From the NCBI RefSeq assembly GCF_000308535.1, contig NZ_BAFW01000379.1, positions 1 to 36,690 of the forward strand: DNA of 36,690 bases, read 5' to 3'. The notes beneath the pieces were generated by a model. The model was not told the origin of the DNA, did not search any database, and saw nothing but the letters and a program-made list of their open reading frames with translations. The position numbers and the translations under genes were made by a program. Positions 30,501 through 36,690 of the stretch are shown here, in pieces; the first letter of the stretch is position 1; each line of letters begins with the position of its first letter. This DNA comes from Nocardia cerradoensis NBRC 101014. Its GTDB lineage: Bacteria > Actinomycetota > Actinomycetes > Mycobacteriales > Mycobacteriaceae.

Positions 30501-30566
30501 CTCCGAATTACCGGAACTGTGCGTGCTCTTGAACCACTGCGCCTCCGCCAGACGGTCATTGCTCAC
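30357..30566 (-). CDS. DUF397 protein, first tandem copy
   Basis: A 69-residue DUF397 protein (EAQWFKSTHSSGNSECVEVA, FLDHDMVGVRDSKNPSGPAL, EWNAFVDGAKSGSFDRA). The GTG at 30566 overlaps the stop of the XRE regulator (GTGA), so it is made together with that protein. This coupling is the standard regulator/DUF397 arrangement, in which the small protein is believed to bind or neutralise the regulator. The second copy follows after 73 bp on the same strand. Confidence 0.9.
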   Translation of the reverse strand: MSNDRLAEAQWFKSTHSSGNSECVEVAFLDHDMVGVRDSKNPSGPALTFTPAEWNAFVDGAKSGSFDRA

Positions 30567-31447
30567 TTGGTTGCGTCCTTCCGTGCTGCTCGCCGTAGCA
30601 GCGTCCTGCTGGCCACGGCATCCAGCGCTGTGTGCTGGATGGTCGCGGATGCCCTGCGATACCGCTGGACGTCCGCGTCTTCCTCAAGGTACATGTCACC
30701 GGTGTAGTTCTCGACGTACACGACTGTCGGTTCGGCTACGCCGTTGGAGCTGGCTTCGAAGTCGAGAATGGCGAACGGCCCTACCGGTGTGCCGAGCGGA
30801 AAGCCGACCGAGTACGGCAGCACACGGACGGTGACGTTCGGTCTGGTGCTGATATCGGCCAGGTGCCTCAGCTGGCTTGCTGTGACGGAATGATTCCCCA
30901 CAACCGTGTGAAGAACAGATTCGTGAAGCACGAGATCAACGACGACCGGCGCCTTCTTGCGAGTAAGTATCTTCTGGCGCTGCAATTTCAGTTGGATACG
31001 GCGCGCGTGCTCCTCCTCGGACTCCTTCGGGAAGTAGATGCGGTTCAGTGCGCTGGCGTAGTCGGCAGTCTGGAACAACCCGGGGACGATATCCGGTCGC
31101 CAGATTTCCATGGAGCGCGCGTCTGTCTCCAACCGCATGTACACGTCGAAGTTCGCCCGAATGAGATCGTTGAACGAGTTGTACCAGGTCTTTTCGGCTA
31201 CCTGACGCGCCAGTTCGATCATGGCGCCGACCTGGTTCTCGGGAATCTCGAGGATTTTGCCGAGTTCGACGAGGTCACGGTCGAGGACCTTGCCCGGTTC
31301 ACCTCGTTCGAGTCGTGCGTACTTGCTGTGACTCCACTGCATGGCTTTCGCCACGGCCTCTTGGGTGAGTGAGGTGTTCTCTTCGCGCTGGCGGCGAACG
31401 AAGCGCCCCAGCTGTCGTCGCGGCAATGATGCGCGTTCGTCGGCCAC
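30563..31447 (-). CDS. XRE-type regulator with DUF5753 domain
   Basis: A 294-residue regulator. Residues 12-65 form an XRE helix-turn-helix (LGRFVRRQREENTSLTQEAV, then AMQWSHSKYARLERGEPGKV). Residues ~95-285 are the DUF5753 ligand-like domain: PDIVPGLFQTADYASAL, VVVDLVLHESVLHTVVGNH and PVGPFAILDFEASSNG, with a VVYVENYTGDMYLE segment. Such WhiJ-like proteins regulate development or antibiotic production in Streptomyces together with DUF397 partners. GTG 31447 follows AAGGGGG. The 253-bp region upstream contains repeated TGGCAG elements and a 15-bp palindrome, likely its operators, shared with the divergent small-gene operon. Confidence 0.9.
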   Translation of the reverse strand: MADERASLPRRQLGRFVRRQREENTSLTQEAVAKAMQWSHSKYARLERGEPGKVLDRDLVELGKILEIPENQVGAMIELARQVAEKTWYNSFNDLIRANFDVYMRLETDARSMEIWRPDIVPGLFQTADYASALNRIYFPKESEEEHARRIQLKLQRQKILTRKKAPVVVDLVLHESVLHTVVGNHSVTASQLRHLADISTRPNVTVRVLPYSVGFPLGTPVGPFAILDFEASSNGVAEPTVVYVENYTGDMYLEEDADVQRYRRASATIQHTALDAVASRTLLRRAARKDATK

Positions 31448-31456
31448 GTAGCCCCC

Positions 31457-31532
31457 TTGGCAGTACCAGAACTTGGCAGAAGTCGACTGCCATCATGGCA
31501 GCGGTGCTGGGGATTCGCCCGGGTTTTGGCAG
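31457..31532. promoter_or_regulatory. Cluster of TGGCAG half-sites with a 15-bp palindrome
   Basis: TTGGCAG occurs at 31457-31463, 31473-31479 and 31526-31532. A perfect palindrome CTGCCAT-c-ATGGCAG lies at 31487-31501 among them. The cluster begins ten bases upstream of the XRE start and faces the divergent operon. It is a plausible operator array for the XRE protein. Confidence 0.55.
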
Positions 31533-31541
31533 ATGCCGTTA

Positions 31542-31552
31542 TGACAGTGTCA
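31542..31552. promoter_or_regulatory. 11-bp perfect palindrome TGACA-g-TGTCA
   Basis: This second palindrome lies ten bases after the last TGGCAG element, in the same divergent region. Its sequence differs from TGGCAG, so it may belong to another regulator or overlap a promoter. Confidence 0.4.
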
Positions 31553-31700
31553 ATTCGACCTGAAGGTGGTGCACTGGAATCGAGGGAAGGCAGCCGCAAT
31601 GCTCGCCACCGGGTGGCGTGGTCCGGCTGTTGCAGGCCGGTGGTACGACAGGTGAAAGCCGCTGGGGCACAGCTTTTTACGACGTTAAGGGGACGGTCCT

Positions 31701-32219
31701 GTGCCGCCTATTCGAATCGAGGGAGCGATGAATCGAGAATGTGGAGATGTGCCGGCGGGCGGTGGGGGAGCCCCGGAGGCTTGGGGCATGATCTACCGGC
31801 GTGCGTTCGGGTTGGATGCCCACGTGCAGCCGGGCTCGGGGCGGCTGGTCGTGCGTGGGGGAAAGACGTTGGCCGCCTTGACGATGCCGAGTGCACTCGG
31901 CGCGCGGGTGCGCGGGCGGTTGGTCGACAAATCCGGGTCAGCCGGGCCGATCATCGCTCATCCGCGTTCGATGCGGTGGACCTTTCTCACGGTTCCCGCC
32001 GATGCCGATCTGACAGATCCGTTGCTGCATGCCGAGATGTTTCGGCATTACGTCGACATCGCCGGTGTGAATGCCGAGATCGTGCTTCCCTCTCCGGGAT
32101 TTCTGCAGTCGGATGTGTACCGGTTGTGGACCGATGCGCCCGTCGGTGATCACCGCCCCCTGGCGGGTGACGTGCTGACTGCGGTTCGGGAATGCGTTGC
32201 GGCACAGAGGGTGCGGTGA
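31701..32219 (+). CDS. Unknown 172-aa protein, first of a small-gene operon
   Basis: Good codon bias and a natural composition support a real gene. Features: a core YRRAFGLDAHVQPGSGRLVV, then HPRSMRWTFLTVPADADLTD and AGVNAEIVLPSPGFLQSDVY. No membrane segment or known catalytic motif is visible. I do not recognise the family; the R-W-T-F-L strand with following loops recalls proteins that accompany XRE/DUF397 loci in actinomycetes, but that is only an impression. The GTG at 31701 has AAGGGGA seven bases upstream; ATG 31728 is an alternative with a less well placed site. The stop is one base from the next start. Confidence 0.68.
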   Translation: MPPIRIEGAMNRECGDVPAGGGGAPEAWGMIYRRAFGLDAHVQPGSGRLVVRGGKTLAALTMPSALGARVRGRLVDKSGSAGPIIAHPRSMRWTFLTVPADADLTDPLLHAEMFRHYVDIAGVNAEIVLPSPGFLQSDVYRLWTDAPVGDHRPLAGDVLTAVRECVAAQRVR

Positions 32220-32220
32220 C

Positions 32221-32442
32221 ATGAACCTGGTGCTCATGGTCGGGTTGTGCTTCGGCACCATCTGCCTGGTCCGCGCTGCGGTCGGCGTGAGGCTCCCGGA
32301 ATCGTGCCCGCGTCGGATGCCGTTGCCGGCCAGGCAATCCGACACCATTCCGCTGCCGGTGGATGTTCAGCACATCAGGGAGCGCCTGGAGCTGGAAGAA
32401 CTCGGGTTGCGGTGGTGCCGTGATCGGTGCGGTGCCGGATGA
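32221..32442 (+). CDS. Small membrane protein, unknown
   Basis: A 73-residue protein with one N-terminal hydrophobic segment (MNLVLMVGLCFGTICLVRAA) and a charged cytosolic-looking tail (VQHIRERLELEELGLRWCRD). It follows the previous gene with a single base between and its stop overlaps the next start (ATGA, 32439-32442). The tight packing argues that it is translated as part of the operon. No family is recognised. Confidence 0.6.
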   Translation: MNLVLMVGLCFGTICLVRAAVGVRLPESCPRRMPLPARQSDTIPLPVDVQHIRERLELEELGLRWCRDRCGAG

Positions 32443-32942
32443 CGACCCGCATCACCGAAGTGCGCGGGCTGCGCGCGACGTGGCGGCACGGACGCGACGG
32501 CATCGAAATTATCGACGTACGCGGCGCATTCGGCGAGGCCGAGGATTCTTTCCCGCCAGGCACCGATCTCGCCGCCGCGCGAGAGCTGCGTCCGGATCTG
32601 GGGGACCTGTGGGATGTGGTTCGCCGCGAATTCTGGGATCACTACCTCGCCGCCCGCGTGGTGCGCGACGAGCCGGTCGGCGTCGATGATGACGGAGCGC
32701 GGCAATCGAGAGTTGTTCTCGCACTGGGCGATCGTCACCACCGGCGCCTCCTGCGATACCCATGCGGGGGCGTGCCCGAGCGGCGTGTGGGGGCCCTATC
32801 CGCTGCGCGAAGCGGAGTACGTGGTCACGACCATCGCCCCGAGTCACAACCCGCACGTCGTTCCGTTCTGGACGCGAGGAGTGGGACCCGGGGAGCGCGG
32901 ACGTACCGCTACGGATTCGGACACCGCCACAACCGCCGGTGA
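32439..32942 (+). CDS. Unknown protein; coding character lost in its 3' half
   Basis: The frame from ATG 32439 encodes 167 residues. The first ~84 codons (MTTRITEVRGLRATWRHGRD, then DLWDVVRREFWDHYLAARVV) have the strong third-position G/C of real genes. After about 32690 the same frame becomes Arg/His-rich with poor bias, while another frame (32686-32991) takes over with good bias. The gene may have ended near there originally, or the two frames may be one gene split by a frameshift. The start overlaps the stop of the small membrane protein by ATGA. No family is recognised. Confidence 0.5.
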   Translation: MTTRITEVRGLRATWRHGRDGIEIIDVRGAFGEAEDSFPPGTDLAAARELRPDLGDLWDVVRREFWDHYLAARVVRDEPVGVDDDGARQSRVVLALGDRHHRRLLRYPCGGVPERRVGALSAARSGVRGHDHRPESQPARRSVLDARSGTRGARTYRYGFGHRHNRR

Positions 32943-32991
32943 GGGCGCGAAGATCATTCCGCTGCAATCCGATTCGCGGAAGCGGCGATGA
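32686..32991 (+). CDS. Unknown 101-aa protein, or 3' half of a frameshifted gene
   Basis: From ATG 32686 the frame reads NRELFSHWAIVTTGASCDTH, then AGACPSGVWGPYPLREAEYV and TTIAPSHNPHVVPFWTR, with good codon bias throughout. The two cysteines and the VWGPYPLREAEYV segment look like a conserved core of unknown function. There is no clear ribosome site, and the start lies inside the preceding gene exactly where that gene loses coding character. So it may be the continuation of that gene after a one-base shift. It converges on the next leftward gene with 12 bases between. Confidence 0.55.
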   Translation: MMTERGNRELFSHWAIVTTGASCDTHAGACPSGVWGPYPLREAEYVVTTIAPSHNPHVVPFWTRGVGPGERGRTATDSDTATTAGEGAKIIPLQSDSRKRR

Positions 32992-33003
32992 ACCCGCCTG
33001 CTC

Positions 33004-33432
33004 TCAGGCCGCCAGATTCGCCAGCTGCGGAAGTCGCGACACCAGCGCGTCGAGCTCCTCGCGCCAGCGGCGATGCACATTGAGGCGCTCGGGCGCTCCG
33101 GTGTGCGGCATGCGGTAGTACACCTTCGACCAGAGCGGGTTGATCTTCATCTCCGTGAACATGGCCGTGCTGAAATGCTCGGCGCAGACCAGGCTCGCGG
33201 GCCGGCCCGACCACTTGTTCGCCTCGACGATGACGACCGACGTATTGGTCAGCACCACGAAGTAGTACTTGCGCACGAACAGCATCGCGAACCGCACGTA
33301 GGGCAGATCGTCCACCCACGGGCTCGGGCCGGTGATCGCCTGGAAGGCCAGCTGCATCTGCTCGCCCGGAGGGGCGAATTCGGCCAGCTTCTCGGCCAGC
33401 TGTTTCTGAATCGTCGATTTACGGAATGCCAT
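33004..33432 (-). CDS. Unknown small protein, PH-like fold possible
   Basis: A 142-residue soluble protein. After a helical start (MAFRKSTIQKQLAEKLAEFA) the middle is beta-rich: YVRFAMLFVRKYYFVVLTNT followed by SVVIVEANKWSGRPASLV. A 'LTN..VVIVEA' strand pair of this kind is seen in bacterial PH-domain-like proteins that report on membrane or stress states, but I cannot confirm membership. ATG 33432 is used because the conserved-looking part begins there; an in-frame GTG lies three codons upstream. A 23-bp palindrome lies 24 bases upstream. Confidence 0.6.
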   Translation of the reverse strand: MAFRKSTIQKQLAEKLAEFAPPGEQMQLAFQAITGPSPWVDDLPYVRFAMLFVRKYYFVVLTNTSVVIVEANKWSGRPASLVCAEHFSTAMFTEMKINPLWSKVYYRMPHTGAPERLNVHRRWREELDALVSRLPQLANLAA

Positions 33433-33455
33433 GCGGCCCACCCCCGTTGAAGAAC

Positions 33456-33478
33456 TCCACCGGCACCGTGCCGGTGGA
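33456..33478. terminator. 23-bp perfect palindrome between two leftward genes
   Basis: Arm TCCACCGGCAC (33456-33466), one central base, and the exact complement (33468-33478). It lies downstream of the SDR stop (33557) and 24 bases upstream of the next start. As RNA it gives a long stem, so a terminator for the SDR gene is likely; as DNA it could be an operator of the following gene. Confidence 0.55.
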
Positions 33479-33556
33479 ACGCAACGACCTTAGCGGCATT
33501 CCCGCGCGCCTGCCACCCCGGATTCCGGCCCGACGCGACGTGCCGCGATCCGGCAA

Positions 33557-34396
33557 CTACCCGACACTCGCCGTGGCGCTGTCCAGTGCCTCCAGGGCGG
33601 CGAGTTCCCCGGTCAGTTTGGCGCGGATCGCGGTGATCGCGTCCCGGCCGATCGGCAGTCGCAGCGGCGGCGTGGGAGATTCGACCGCGGCGATGATCCG
33701 GCGCGCGGCGTCGTCCGGATCGCCGTAGACGCTGGGATCCAGTGTGGACAATCGGTCGTAGGCCGCTCGGACGCTGTCGCCGTAGTCCGGATGGGCAGCG
33801 GGTGTAATCCTTAGCGACGCAACGAAACCGGTGCCGAACATGCCGGGCTCGACGATGGTCACATCGATGCCGAGATGGGCGACCTCCCGGAGCAGTCCTT
33901 CGTTCATGCCCTCGACCGCGAATTTCGTTGCGGCATACAGGCCCAGCCCCGGTGACGGCGCGGCGACACCGGCGACAGACGAGATCTGCACGAGGTGACC
34001 GCTCCGCTGCTCGCGCAATACCGGCAGCGCGGCGCGGACGACGTTGAGCGATCCGAAGACATTGGTCTCGAATACCGCGCGTACGTCACTGTCCGGAATC
34101 TCTTCCAGCGCACCGAAAACCCCGTAACCGGCGTTGTTCACCACGACATCGATCCGTCCGAAGGTCTGCTTCGCCTGCTCGATCGCGTGCCGGGACTGCT
34201 CGGCGTCGGTGACGTCCAGTGGGGCGACCAGGATCTGTTCGGGATGCTCGGCCGCAAGCGCCCGCAGGGCCCGTGCGCGCTCGGGATCGCGGGCCGTCGC
34301 GGCGACCCGGCCGCCGGCGGACGCGACCGCGCGAGTCAGTGCGAATCCGAATCCGGAGGAGGCGCCCGTGATCAGCCACACCTTGCCTGTCGCCAT
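33557..34396 (-). CDS. Short-chain dehydrogenase/reductase (classical SDR)
   Basis: A 279-residue Rossmann enzyme. The cofactor motif is WLITGASSGFGFALTRAVAS, an arginine in ATARDPERARAL suggests NADP preference, DVTD and VVNNAGYGVFGALEE follow, and the catalytic Ser-Tyr-Lys is seen in ISSVAGVAAPSPGLGLYAATKFA. Substrate unknown. The ATG at 34396 has GAGAGG six bases upstream. It is divergent from a TetR regulator across 68 bp, which very probably represses it. Confidence 0.92.
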   Translation of the reverse strand: MATGKVWLITGASSGFGFALTRAVASAGGRVAATARDPERARALRALAAEHPEQILVAPLDVTDAEQSRHAIEQAKQTFGRIDVVVNNAGYGVFGALEEIPDSDVRAVFETNVFGSLNVVRAALPVLREQRSGHLVQISSVAGVAAPSPGLGLYAATKFAVEGMNEGLLREVAHLGIDVTIVEPGMFGTGFVASLRITPAAHPDYGDSVRAAYDRLSTLDPSVYGDPDDAARRIIAAVESPTPPLRLPIGRDAITAIRAKLTGELAALEALDSATASVG

Positions 34397-34464
34397 CGTA
34401 TGCCTCTCATCTGCTGTTAATTAGGAAACTGCTCGTATCGTATCCAAAACGCTAGACTTGCGCC
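34397..34464. promoter_or_regulatory. Divergent SDR/tetR promoter region
   Basis: A 68-bp gap unusually AT-rich for this DNA (GTTAATTAGGAAAC). ATCGTAT occurs at 34395-34401 and 34437-34443, the second overlapping another CGTAT; these direct repeats may be part of a TetR operator. TAGACT at 34453-34458 lies six bases before the tetR ATG, indicating a leaderless tetR transcript. Confidence 0.42.
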
Positions 34465-35055
34465 ATGGTCGATATGACACAGTCGCGCGGGCCGGGCCGG
34501 CCGCGTAGCGAGCGTTCGAGGCGCGCGGTGCTCGCGGCGGCCCGCGACCTGCTGACCGACCGCGGACTGCCGGGGCTGAGTGTCGACGAGATCGCCACAC
34601 ACGCGGGAGTCAGCAAGAACACCATCTACCGCTGGTGGCCCACGAAGGCGGCCGTCCTGATGGATGCCTTCACCGACGCCTTCGCGGACCGGATGAGCGT
34701 CCCCGCCGAAGGCGATGCCCTGACCCGTCTGCGGACCACGGTCCGCCGGGTGGCGACGCTGATGAGCGATCCCGACGCCCGGCGCCCCTTCGTGGCCCTG
34801 GTCGCCGCGGCGCAACACGACCCGGAATTGGCTGCGGCGCTGCGGGATCGGTTCATCGCCGGGCGCCGGGCCGAGGTGGGAGAGCTCCTCGCCGACGCCC
34901 GATCCACCGGCGGTCTTCCCGCCGGCTTCGACCCGGACACCGCCATCGATCTGATCTACGGCGCTCTCTACTACCGGCTGCTGATCAGTGGGGAGAGCGT
35001 CGATTCCGGCTACGCGGACCGAATCCTCACGGCGATGGGCCTGCTTCCGGACTGA
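34465..35055 (+). CDS. TetR-family transcriptional regulator
   Basis: A 196-residue repressor. The N-terminal DNA-binding domain is clear: RRAVLAAARDLLTDRGLPGL, then SVDEIATHAGVSKNTIYRWW and PTKAAVLMDAFTDAFADR. The C-terminal ligand domain has PDARRPFVALVAAAQHDPEL and DLIYGALYYRLLISGE, as in TetR_C groups from actinobacteria. It probably controls the divergent SDR gene and perhaps the MFS exporter downstream. The ATG at 34465 lies six bases after a TAGACT -10 element with no ribosome site, so it appears leaderless. A hairpin follows its stop. Confidence 0.92.
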   Translation: MVDMTQSRGPGRPRSERSRRAVLAAARDLLTDRGLPGLSVDEIATHAGVSKNTIYRWWPTKAAVLMDAFTDAFADRMSVPAEGDALTRLRTTVRRVATLMSDPDARRPFVALVAAAQHDPELAAALRDRFIAGRRAEVGELLADARSTGGLPAGFDPDTAIDLIYGALYYRLLISGESVDSGYADRILTAMGLLPD

Positions 35056-35056
35056 A

Positions 35057-35081
35057 CGACCGTGGACGAGACCGACGGTCG
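35057..35081 (+). terminator. Hairpin immediately after the tetR stop
   Basis: CGACCGT (35057-35063) pairs with ACGGTCG (35075-35081) around an 11-base loop. It starts one base after the TGA at 35053-35055 and probably separates tetR from the MFS gene. Confidence 0.5.
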
Positions 35082-35118
35082 CGTCCGATTAGCGCCAGCA
35101 CCGTCCGGCACCGATTCC

Positions 35119-35124
35119 TAGCGT
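35119..35124 (+). promoter_or_regulatory. -10 element TAGCGT of the MFS gene
   Basis: TAGCGT is followed by seven bases and the ATG at 35132, with no ribosome site in between. It fits the leaderless pattern seen for several genes in this window. Confidence 0.35.
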
Positions 35125-35131
35125 CGTCCTC

Positions 35132-36328
35132 ATGGACAACGACCTGCTGATCGACACCCGTGATCCGATCCTGCGCCCAGCCGTCGTCGCACTCATGGCG
35201 GTGGGTGCGGGACTCGGCACCGCCACCATGTACGTACTGCAGCCGGGTATCGCGGCGGTGGCGGGCTCGCTGCGCGCATCGGTCGCGGAAATGGGGATCG
35301 CGCTGGCGTGCGGGCCGGTCGGCTATCTGCTCGGACTGGCACTCCTGGTGCCTCTGGTGGACCGACACCCACCTCGGACGGTGGTTTCGCTGCAGTTCGC
35401 CGCGCTGGCCGCGGCATCGGCGATCGGCGCCGCGGTCGGGGTGGTGTGGTTGCTCGGCCCGGTGATCGGGCTGATCGGTGCGGCGTCCTCGGTGGGAGCC
35501 CAGATGAGTTCCGTGGCAGGACGTTTCGCGGAACCGAGCCGGCGCGCGACGGTGCTGGGGACGGTGACGGCCGGGATCTCGGCCGGAATACTGGCCGGGC
35601 GAATCGTCGGCGGTTGGCTCACCGACCTCATCGGCTGGCGGGGCATGCTGCTCGTCTTCGCGGCGGCCTGTGTGGCACTCGCGGCGGCCACCCGATTCGT
35701 GCTGCCGGCCGCGACCCCCACGGTGGCCTCCGGCTACCTGACGATGCTGCGCGGGCTGCCGGGACTGTTCACCCGATATCCGTTGCTGCGGTCGGCGGCC
35801 GGACGCGGCGCGTTGTGGTTCTTCGCCTTCTGTACGGTGTGGGCCGGGCTCGCGGCGGCCCTGTCGCAGCCGCCGTTCTCCTATTCGTCCGAGCGAATCG
35901 GCTTGTACGCGTTCGCGGGACTGGCCGGTGTCGCCGCGACCCGCATCGCGGGGGCGTGGACGGATCGGGTCGGGGCGCGTCGCGTGATCCTGGTGGGACT
36001 CGTCGTCGCCGCCACCGCCGCCGTGACACTTGCTGTGGCACTGTCGAATACGGTGATCGCCCTCGTCTGCCTCGGTCTGTTCGACGCGGGCCTGTTCGCG
36101 GCGCAGGTCGCCAATCAGAGCACGGTGCTGGCCATCGACCCGGGCTCACCGGCGCGGTTCAACAGCGCCTACATGGTGGTGTACTTCGTCGGTGGCAGCG
36201 CCGGCACGGCCTTCGGCGCGGCCGCGGTGAGCTGGTTCGGCTGGGCCACCACCGCGGTGATCGCGGCCCTCGCGATCGTGGTGGCGACAGTGACGACCGC
36301 CGGCGGATCACTCGGTCATTCCTCGTAA
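35132..36328 (+). CDS. Major facilitator superfamily (MFS) transporter
   Basis: A 398-residue permease with about 12 hydrophobic segments in two halves. GYLLGLALLVPLVDRHPPRT contains the loop 2-3 motif A in degenerate form (normally GxLaDrxGrr), and the second half has its copy in RIAGAWTDRVGARRVILVGL. SAGILAGRIVGGWLTDLIGW resembles motif C-like helix 5 of drug/proton antiporters. Likely an exporter of small molecules; the substrate is unknown. It follows tetR by 76 bp and a hairpin, so it may be controlled by that repressor through its own promoter. Confidence 0.9.
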   Translation: MDNDLLIDTRDPILRPAVVALMAVGAGLGTATMYVLQPGIAAVAGSLRASVAEMGIALACGPVGYLLGLALLVPLVDRHPPRTVVSLQFAALAAASAIGAAVGVVWLLGPVIGLIGAASSVGAQMSSVAGRFAEPSRRATVLGTVTAGISAGILAGRIVGGWLTDLIGWRGMLLVFAAACVALAAATRFVLPAATPTVASGYLTMLRGLPGLFTRYPLLRSAAGRGALWFFAFCTVWAGLAAALSQPPFSYSSERIGLYAFAGLAGVAATRIAGAWTDRVGARRVILVGLVVAATAAVTLAVALSNTVIALVCLGLFDAGLFAAQVANQSTVLAIDPGSPARFNSAYMVVYFVGGSAGTAFGAAAVSWFGWATTAVIAALAIVVATVTTAGGSLGHSS

Positions 36329-36378
36329 CCTGTTGTGGGCCATCCTGATCGGTTGCGTGGTTGCGGGTCGTTCCGAGG

Positions 36379-36690
36379 ATGGCGTTCCGCATCCGGTCGC
36401 GGCGGACGGGTGGGCCAGCTCGGCCGGGGCTCGTCGTGGGGGCGGCCGGACGGGACGCGCCGGTGGCCGCCGGTCGCCTCTCCGGTTCGGCCGTCGATGC
36501 GGCGGTGGCTGCCGGTGTCGGCCCGGCGATCGTCGATGCGCCGGTGACTGCCCGTATCGGTCCGGCGATCGTCGATACGCCGGTGGCCGCCGGTGTCGGC
36601 GCGGTCGTCGACGCGGCGTTGGCCTCCGGTCGCATCGGTCGAAGGGGCAGTGCGTCGACGGGTAGGTGGCCCGCCCGGACGTCCTTCGAC
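36379..36690 (+). CDS. Ala/Val-rich protein with 13-residue repeats, cut by window end
   Basis: An open frame from ATG 36379 runs to the last base (104 codons, no stop). Third-position G/C is high, better than in the antisense frame, which uses rarer codons such as ATA and GTA. After a basic start (MAFRIRSRRTGGPARPGLVV) it consists of repeats of the type GPAIVDAPVAAGV, coded by 39-bp tandem units. No family is recognised. The start has only GAGG directly before it, so an upstream TTG at 36361 is possible. It may be a low-complexity secreted or surface protein, but no signal peptide is obvious. Confidence 0.5.
   Translation, partial: MAFRIRSRRTGGPARPGLVVGAAGRDAPVAAGRLSGSAVDAAVAAGVGPAIVDAPVTARIGPAIVDTPVAAGVGAVVDAALASGRIGRRGSASTGRWPARTSFD
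36493..36645 (+). repeat. 39-bp imperfect tandem repeats
   Basis: Units beginning with GTCGAY start at 36493, 36532, 36571 and 36607, giving periods of 39, 39 and 36 bases. All are multiples of three, so the frame of the overlapping gene is kept. Copies differ at several positions, mostly third codon bases or A/T and V/I exchanges. Confidence 0.8.

Overview
This window is high-GC actinobacterial DNA, most likely from Nocardia or a close mycolic-acid relative. The grounds are strong G/C bias at third codon positions, many GTG starts, GTGA/ATGA gene overlaps, and gene families typical of that group: SigK/RskA with an MPT70/83-like fasciclin lipoprotein, a dcd...udg neighbourhood, F420-type LLM oxidoreductases, and a DUF397/XRE cassette. 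No rRNA, tRNA, CRISPR array or insertion sequence was found. All family names come from reading motifs, not from database searches.

Region 1 (1-6.5 kb) holds small metabolic genes: the N-terminal part of a cysteine dioxygenase cut by the window edge, a DUF6325 protein, a VOC protein divergent from an HxlR regulator that is coupled to an LLM oxidoreductase, a quinone-oxidoreductase-like protein, an aldehyde dehydrogenase, and a TauD/TfdA dioxygenase closed by its own strong hairpin. Region 2 (6.5-15.9 kb) looks like an organosulfur scavenging locus. It has an apparently non-enzymatic ROK regulator, an SsuA/TauA-like lipoprotein, SsuC-like permease and SsuB-like ATPase, a DszA/NtaA-type FMN monooxygenase, and a very large fused ABC exporter whose start overlaps the stop of the monooxygenase.

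Region 3 (15.9-19.9 kb) is a SigK locus read right to left: fasciclin lipoprotein, sigK, rskA, and a membrane-anchored sulfite-oxidase-fold molybdoenzyme. Three matching promoter-like sites (CCRTCC, 15 nt, NCGAAW) precede the fasciclin gene, sigK and the molybdoenzyme gene. SigK keeps two cysteines 50 residues apart, as in the M. tuberculosis redox-sensing protein. Regions 2 and 3 meet convergently, and both could touch sulfite chemistry.

Region 4 (19.9-27.5 kb) carries dCTP deaminase, an NCS1 permease, an M48-like membrane protein that has lost its HExxH histidines, a YdcF/SanA-like protein, UDP-glucose 6-dehydrogenase, an Hsp70-like membrane protein with an eroded nucleotide site, and a LOG/SLOG gene broken by a frameshift. 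Region 5 (27.5-33.5 kb) is accessory in character: an Rpn/PD-(D/E)XK nuclease, a medium-chain oxidoreductase, an XRE regulator with two tandem DUF397 genes sharing a 71-nt identical stretch, and, divergent from it, a four-gene set of small unknown proteins with a frame switch. Region 6 (33.5-36.7 kb) has an SDR gene divergent from a TetR regulator, an MFS exporter, and the start of an Ala/Val-rich gene built on 39-bp tandem repeats that runs off the window.
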